NCBI GenBank assembly: GCA_000149265.1
Contig: CH003196.1
Coordinates: 62,001 to 126,000, forward strand
Origin: Ciona savignyi
Lineage: Eukaryota; Chordata; Ascidiacea; Phlebobranchia; Cionidae
Reading direction: 5' to 3'
Length of the DNA: 64,000 bases
Part shown: in pieces, positions 63,001 to 64,000 of the stretch
Layout of the letters: each line of letters opens with the position of its first letter
How positions within the stretch are numbered: the stretch's first letter is position 1
Translations under genes and position numbers: made by a program
Notes under the pieces: model-generated
What the model was told of the DNA's origin: nothing
The model's database searches: none
What the model saw: the letters and a program-made list of their open reading frames with translations, nothing else

Positions 63001-63492
63001 GAAAACCAAGGGGGTTAACACACAGGCAATCGTCAGATCACCTCTCGCCCACCGCCGGGTTACCGGAGCTATTGCAGTGTGTTGTGTATCATAGACAGGC
63101 AATGTCCGTTAAGTGCCTTGCCAAAGACACAACTGAATCGCTAGCGACCAGTTTTGAACCAATCACCTTTCGGTTGAAAGGCGTCGCACTAAATCGCCAG
63201 AATAATCGATCGTACTTTACAAAGACGTTACCTGTGTTTAATTGAATACGATTAAACGACCGTTCTGCTTACCTAAACTAAATTTAAAGCTAGGCCTGGT
63301 GTAGTAATAATAATAATGTGTCAGTCCGTCATGCACCCCGTTTGACACATAAATCTGGTTTTATACGAACCACAGGGCCGTGAACGGCTATTCAAACGTA
63401 TACTGGGGTTGGGGCGGTGAGGATGACGACATGAATTTACGGATCAAACTGACCGGTTTGCGCCGGATTAGACCGGATAGTAACTACGGCAG
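60018..63492 (+). CDS. Beta-1,4-galactosyltransferase family enzyme (3' end beyond window)
   Basis: Four coding exons join in phase: 60018-60685, 61477-61697, 62567-62681 and 63376-63492, followed by a good donor (AG/GTAATG). The gene therefore continues past the window. The N-terminus is type II: a basic cytosolic tail (KRCRRR), one transmembrane segment at about residues 12-36, then a Golgi-lumenal stem with potential N-glycosylation sites (NRT, NTS, NKT). The catalytic domain starts at about 168 (NNC), followed by GGYYSGPRFC and IIPYRDREVHLR (family IIPFRNRQEHL). The metal-binding DVD follows (FHDVDMIP, Asp281-Asp283), then VGGAVAF and WGWGGEDDD. These are hallmark motifs of CAZy family GT7. 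The residue aligned to bovine beta4GalT1 Tyr289, which sets UDP-Gal against UDP-GalNAc preference, appears to be Thr (GVTVGG). Donor specificity is thus uncertain. The gene resembles the B4GALT1-6 group rather than B4GALT7. Confidence 0.9.
60716..60868 (+). mobile_element. SINE-A remnant
   Basis: Begins GAACCAGCGGGG and ends CACTGGGATAAACGTGCGAA, with a shortened body; starts about 30 nt after the B4GALT exon 1 donor. Confidence 0.6.
61149..61290 (+). repeat. Repeat C remnant
   Basis: TTAGTTAGTTTATTATTTCG and GGAGACAGGATAAATAGACA only. Confidence 0.4.
61722..61795 (+). mobile_element. SINE-A head remnant
   Basis: GCGCGTTAGCCGAAAGGTTG, CCAGCAGCTGGCTAATCGG and CGTCCTTAGGC; 25 nt after the B4GALT exon 2 donor. 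Confidence 0.55.
61910..62056 (-). mobile_element. SINE-A fragment (3' part)
   Basis: AGGATAGGATAGGATATTCA to TGATAGACACGTTCC. Confidence 0.88.
62494..62545 (+). mobile_element. SINE-A tail fragment beside a splice acceptor
   Basis: ATAACCCCCTTGGTTTTCC to ATAAACATGATTATTC, ending 21 nt before B4GALT exon 3. Confidence 0.8.
62761..62952 (-). mobile_element. SINE-B copy plus a second partial copy
   Basis: 62761-62868 is complete (AGTTTCGAACCTATAATGGG to CGCGTTAACCATTCGAC). 62890-62952 is the 3' half only (AAGTTTCGACACCATGATGG). Confidence 0.78.
62967..63213 (-). mobile_element. SINE-A with internal deletion
   Basis: Tail and 3' body, then a jump from ATCATAGACA to GGCAATGTCCGTTAAG and the complete head. 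Confidence 0.88.
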
Positions 63493-63632
63493 GTAATGAC
63501 AGATCATATGCTTATATGTCTTCACGAGAAAAACTGCCTAAGTTCGAAAAAAGCAAGTCTGTCGTTAAATTCTCTTCGCGTTCCAAATAACCAATACTTT
63601 GTAATTAGGGGTTGGGTACGACAAGCATCAGG

Positions 63633-64000
63633 CGGATAGGATATTTATGTTTATCCTCTGGCCAGCATCAATTATGTTTTCTTTTCTATAATGTTATTGT
63701 GACACTGTGTTTTTTTTCTTTCTTTATTTATTTATTTATTATAAAAAATGGTGATTGTTACTATTATAAAAATTATCATGCTGACCAAAATAAAATCTTG
63801 AATCTTGAATCTCGTGAATGAGAAAACCAAGGGGGTTAACACACGGGCAATCGACAGATCACCTCGCGCCCATCGTCGGGTTACCGGAGCTATTGCAGTG
63901 TGTTGTATATGATAGACACGTTTCTTCAATTTGGTAGAAATCCGCTGGGTTCAGACAATGTCCGTTAAGCGCCTTGCCAAGGTCACAGTCGACTCGCTAG
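63633..64000 (-). mobile_element. SINE-A interrupted by a LINE-like tail; runs to window edge
   Basis: The tail GGATAGGATATTTATG and the continuation GTGAATGAGAAAACCAAGG are separated by about 150 bp of foreign sequence. The body continues to the right edge. Confidence 0.85.
63658..63811 (+). mobile_element. 3' end of a non-LTR retrotransposon-like insert
   Basis: It splits a SINE-A and ends in ATAAAATCTTGAATCTTGAAT, a short tandem 3' tail typical of some LINE clades. CTC is repeated at the two junctions. No reverse transcriptase is present. Confidence 0.55.

Overview
The window looks like a piece of a tunicate (sea squirt) genome, most probably Ciona. It is AT-rich and has short exons split by GT-AG introns. 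The genes are metazoan or chordate in type, and dozens of short interspersed repeats lie between and inside them. Two of the repeat families carry tRNA-like promoter boxes. No bacterial, organellar or viral gene was recognised. Gene models below were built by hand from splice signals, reading phase and protein-family motifs. Every coding exon listed joins its neighbour in phase, except one flagged frame break.

Layout. (1) About 0.8-13.3 kb, + strand: the 3' part of a gene whose product begins, within the window, with a TDP2-like exonuclease/endonuclease/phosphatase (EEP) fold. Its metal-binding and catalytic residues are altered. An acidic, then Ser/Pro-rich, linker follows, then a helical C-terminus resembling an eIF4G/eIF5-type W2 domain. 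Its penultimate exon is followed by a 336-bp satellite array. (2) About 13.3-21.8 kb: no gene, only SINEs, MITEs and a hAT-like element. (3) 21.8-33.1 kb, +: a complete 12-exon secreted trypsin-like protease (signal peptide, Cys-rich segment, CUB, TIL, S1 domain). (4) 35.1-53.7 kb, -: a complete 8-exon YAP (Hippo pathway co-activator) of about 531 residues, with a TEAD-binding region, two WW domains, coiled coil, phosphodegron and C-terminal PDZ ligand. (5) 57.7-58.5 kb, -: an intact single-exon ORF of 278 residues that carries a second copy of the YAP TEAD-binding region but none of the other YAP domains. (6) 60.0-63.5 kb, +: the first four coding exons of a type II beta-1,4-galactosyltransferase-family enzyme, which runs off the right edge.

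The most interesting candidates are these. The YAP-derived TEAD-binding-only ORF sits just upstream of YAP itself. The degenerate TDP2-like/W2-like fusion may be a pseudoenzyme. YAP exons 2, 4 and 7 have 3' splice sites that abut tandem repeats; at exon 4 the repeat unit itself copies the splice acceptor about ten times. SINE-A copies repeatedly lie within a few nucleotides of splice junctions. The 336-bp satellite carries a kappaB-like palindrome in each monomer at almost exact 336-bp spacing.

The genes do not form an operon or an obvious shared pathway. YAP and the YAP-like ORF are the only pair likely to be functionally linked, through competition for TEAD. There are two assembly gaps, at 2656-2755 and 29179-29520.
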